NCBI GenBank assembly: GCA_002102555.1
Contig: MCFL01000283.1
Span: 1 to 30,567, forward strand
Direction of reading: 5' to 3'
Source: Catenaria anguillulae PL171
Taxonomy: Eukaryota > Blastocladiomycota > Blastocladiomycetes > Blastocladiales > Catenariaceae
DNA: 30,567 bases
Shown here: positions 29,199 to 30,567 of the stretch, in pieces
Layout of the letters: every line of letters begins with the position of its first letter
Position numbering within the stretch: the stretch's first letter is position 1
Program-made: the position numbers and the translations under genes
Notes under the pieces: generated by a model
Told to the model about the DNA's origin: nothing
What the model saw: only the letters and a program-made list of their open reading frames with translations
Database searches by the model: none

Positions 29199-29656
29199 GC
29201 GTGGCAGTTGTGCTCACGCAAGAATGCCTTGTTCCTCCTTTCTTACTTGTTTCTGCCTCAAGTTCTTTTCTCCGCATCTGCATTATTGCTTTTTTACCCA
29301 CGTTTTTGTCTTTTGAAGTACCCACAGCCACATCCGCTTCTTTGTCGCTGCCACGCTCTCTATCCGTCACTTTTTTGTTGCCGTGTCCTTTTTTTTGGCT
29401 GGAATCCTTTAGGCACCCGCCTGTGTCATTCCAAACCTGAGGTCGCCCGTCGTTGATGATTGTCTGTCTGCCCAGTTTGTATATACCTACTATAAGCGCT
29501 CGTTTACTGACAACAGATTTCGCTGGCCGAACCGAACTTGAACATCCGCGCGCCAGCGCCAGGTCGGCCAGAACGTATGATAGATTGACATGAAGGGAGA
29601 CGAACAGAGAGAGTCTTTATCACCACCCCGTGCTCGATGGAATCTTTCATGAAAAC
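29199..29656. other. Intergenic region
   Basis: This 458 nt lies between two plus-strand genes. It is T-rich in 29230-29410, consistent with the 3'UTR of the upstream gene. A TATA-like TATATACC sits at 29480-29487, about 170 nt before the next start. Nothing else is recognised. Confidence 0.45.
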
Positions 29657-30480
29657 ATGACAAAACTCAACGCAACCGAACCCCTGACCCTGCCTGACCT
29701 GGTCCTCGAGCGCATCCTCGTCCATGGCGTCCGCCTCACTACTCCAGCAATGTGCCGCCCCGGCCAATCCATCGACGCCGCCCAAAAACATGCTCGTCCC
29801 GTATCTCCACGCACTTCCGCGCTCGTGCATTCCGCACGTCTCGCTCGCCGTCATCATGCCAGTGCCCGTGGATCGATGCCAACGTCGCCAGCTTGACCAA
29901 CAATCTGTGGCTGCTGGAATTGCTCGGCAACAAGCTGGCCAGGGCGCCATACAACCGGCCCATGCAGTATGACGACACGCTGCTGCTCGACAAGGTGTCG
30001 GGCAAGGGCTTCGTGGATGTACTTGATTGGTGGCACAAGTCGGATTATGTGATTGGACACGGCAACCCGCTCAAAGAAGCGAGTGACGGTGGCCATATCC
30101 ATGTTCTGCAATGGTGGTTGGATTCCCGCCGATTGGACGACGGTTTATTTGCCTTTGAGCGCCTTGGATTTGAATTGCTGGAGCCCACCCGCAAGGGCGA
30201 CATGCAGGTGCTGGAATGGTGGCGTCAACATGTGTTCAAAGTCGGCTCGGATTCTCCTGCCAGACGACCACCGAGCCCAAGGGATCCATGTACCTCGACC
30301 ACGCCTTTGCGGCCGCTATTTGGACTGCATTGCAAGCCAAGCGCATCGACCTTGTGCACTGGTGGATCCCGTTTGCCGCCATTTTTCAGCCTCTCTGACC
30401 AAGTCATGACGTTCTGTTTGCGTCGGGAAACAAGGACTCTGGCCCAGTACCTCGACGAGTACAAGCGCAAGGATGGATAG
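29657..30480 (+). pseudogene. Ankyrin-like 'WW'-repeat protein gene, apparently broken
   Basis: The ATG at 29657 starts an F-box-like head (LTLPDLVLERILVHGVRL). Repeat units then follow in another frame: VDVLDWWHKSDYV, IHVLQWWLDSRRLDD and MQVLEWWRQHVFK (about 29980-30240). A third frame carries AAIWTALQAKRIDLVHWW (about 30320-30370), and YLDEYKRKDG ends at a TAG. The units recur every 30 or so residues with a VLxWW signature, as in ankyrin-like repeat families expanded in blastocladiomycete fungi (my association, not verified). The frame changes at least twice between 29690 and 30300. Neither change lies next to an obvious intron of the usual 69-89 nt size. It is either a dead gene or one hit by small sequence errors. 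Confidence 0.55.
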
Positions 30481-30567
30481 TTGCCGACTCGTTCCCGTAC
30501 CCACCTTCTCAGGCAATGTCGCATTTATCGAGTATTCCCGTGACTTGTTGCAACGCAGACCATCAAC

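Noticed and set aside
1-30567. CRISPR arrays, rRNA genes, tRNA genes, bacterial operons
   Set aside because: No regularly spaced repeats, no rRNA-like blocks and no tRNA T-loop/acceptor pattern were found by eye. Spliced genes and family content show a eukaryotic nuclear genome. A tRNA scan would be needed to exclude a small tRNA gene.

Overview
The window is GC-rich, densely packed fungal DNA and most likely comes from a zoosporic fungus of the Blastocladiomycota (Catenaria/Allomyces/Blastocladiella type). This rests on four things. Introns are short GT-AG introns of about 69-89 nt. There is a fused three-activity folate enzyme (FOL1) and a fungal Qbc-SNARE (Sec9 type). There is a K+-type cyclic-nucleotide-binding channel resembling the cGMP-linked channel known from Blastocladiella. 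There are also relics of a repeat family with 'VL-x-WW' signatures that I associate with these fungi. The species assignment is inference.

Layout from left to right. 1-1222 (-): 5' part of an SCP/Psr1-like FCP1-type phosphatase, running off the left edge and carrying an apparent frameshift at its catalytic motif. 2529-3665 (-): Sec9/SNAP-25 homologue. 4339-7456 (+): cyclic-nucleotide-binding-domain channel, three exons. About 7550-8490 (-): degraded ankyrin-like relic. About 8660-9857 (+): broken gene of unknown family. 10222-16192 (-): very large three-repeat paladin-like phosphatase, three exons. 16435-18096 (-) and 18214-18800 (-): a pair of related F-box/LRR-like genes, both apparently decayed. 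19313-21796 (+): FOL1, two exons. 22227-23092 (+): short-chain dehydrogenase, two exons. 23338-24885 (-): RWD-RBR ubiquitin ligase of the RNF14 type. 25884-29198 (+): large low-complexity putative DNA-binding regulator with a predicted 5'UTR intron. 29657-30480 (+): ankyrin-like 'WW' repeat gene, apparently broken.

The genes do not form one pathway. They look like ordinary housekeeping and signalling genes (exocytosis, ion signalling, folate synthesis, ubiquitylation, phosphatase signalling) interspersed with remnants of lineage-expanded families. The most interesting protein-level signals are substitutions at normally invariant positions: the nucleotide phosphate-contacting arginine is missing in the channel, the second SNARE motif has Ser in the ionic layer, and the middle paladin repeat has Asp where the catalytic Cys should be. 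I found no CRISPR array, rRNA, tRNA, intact transposon or clear virus-like element, and no convincing evidence of a wholly new system.
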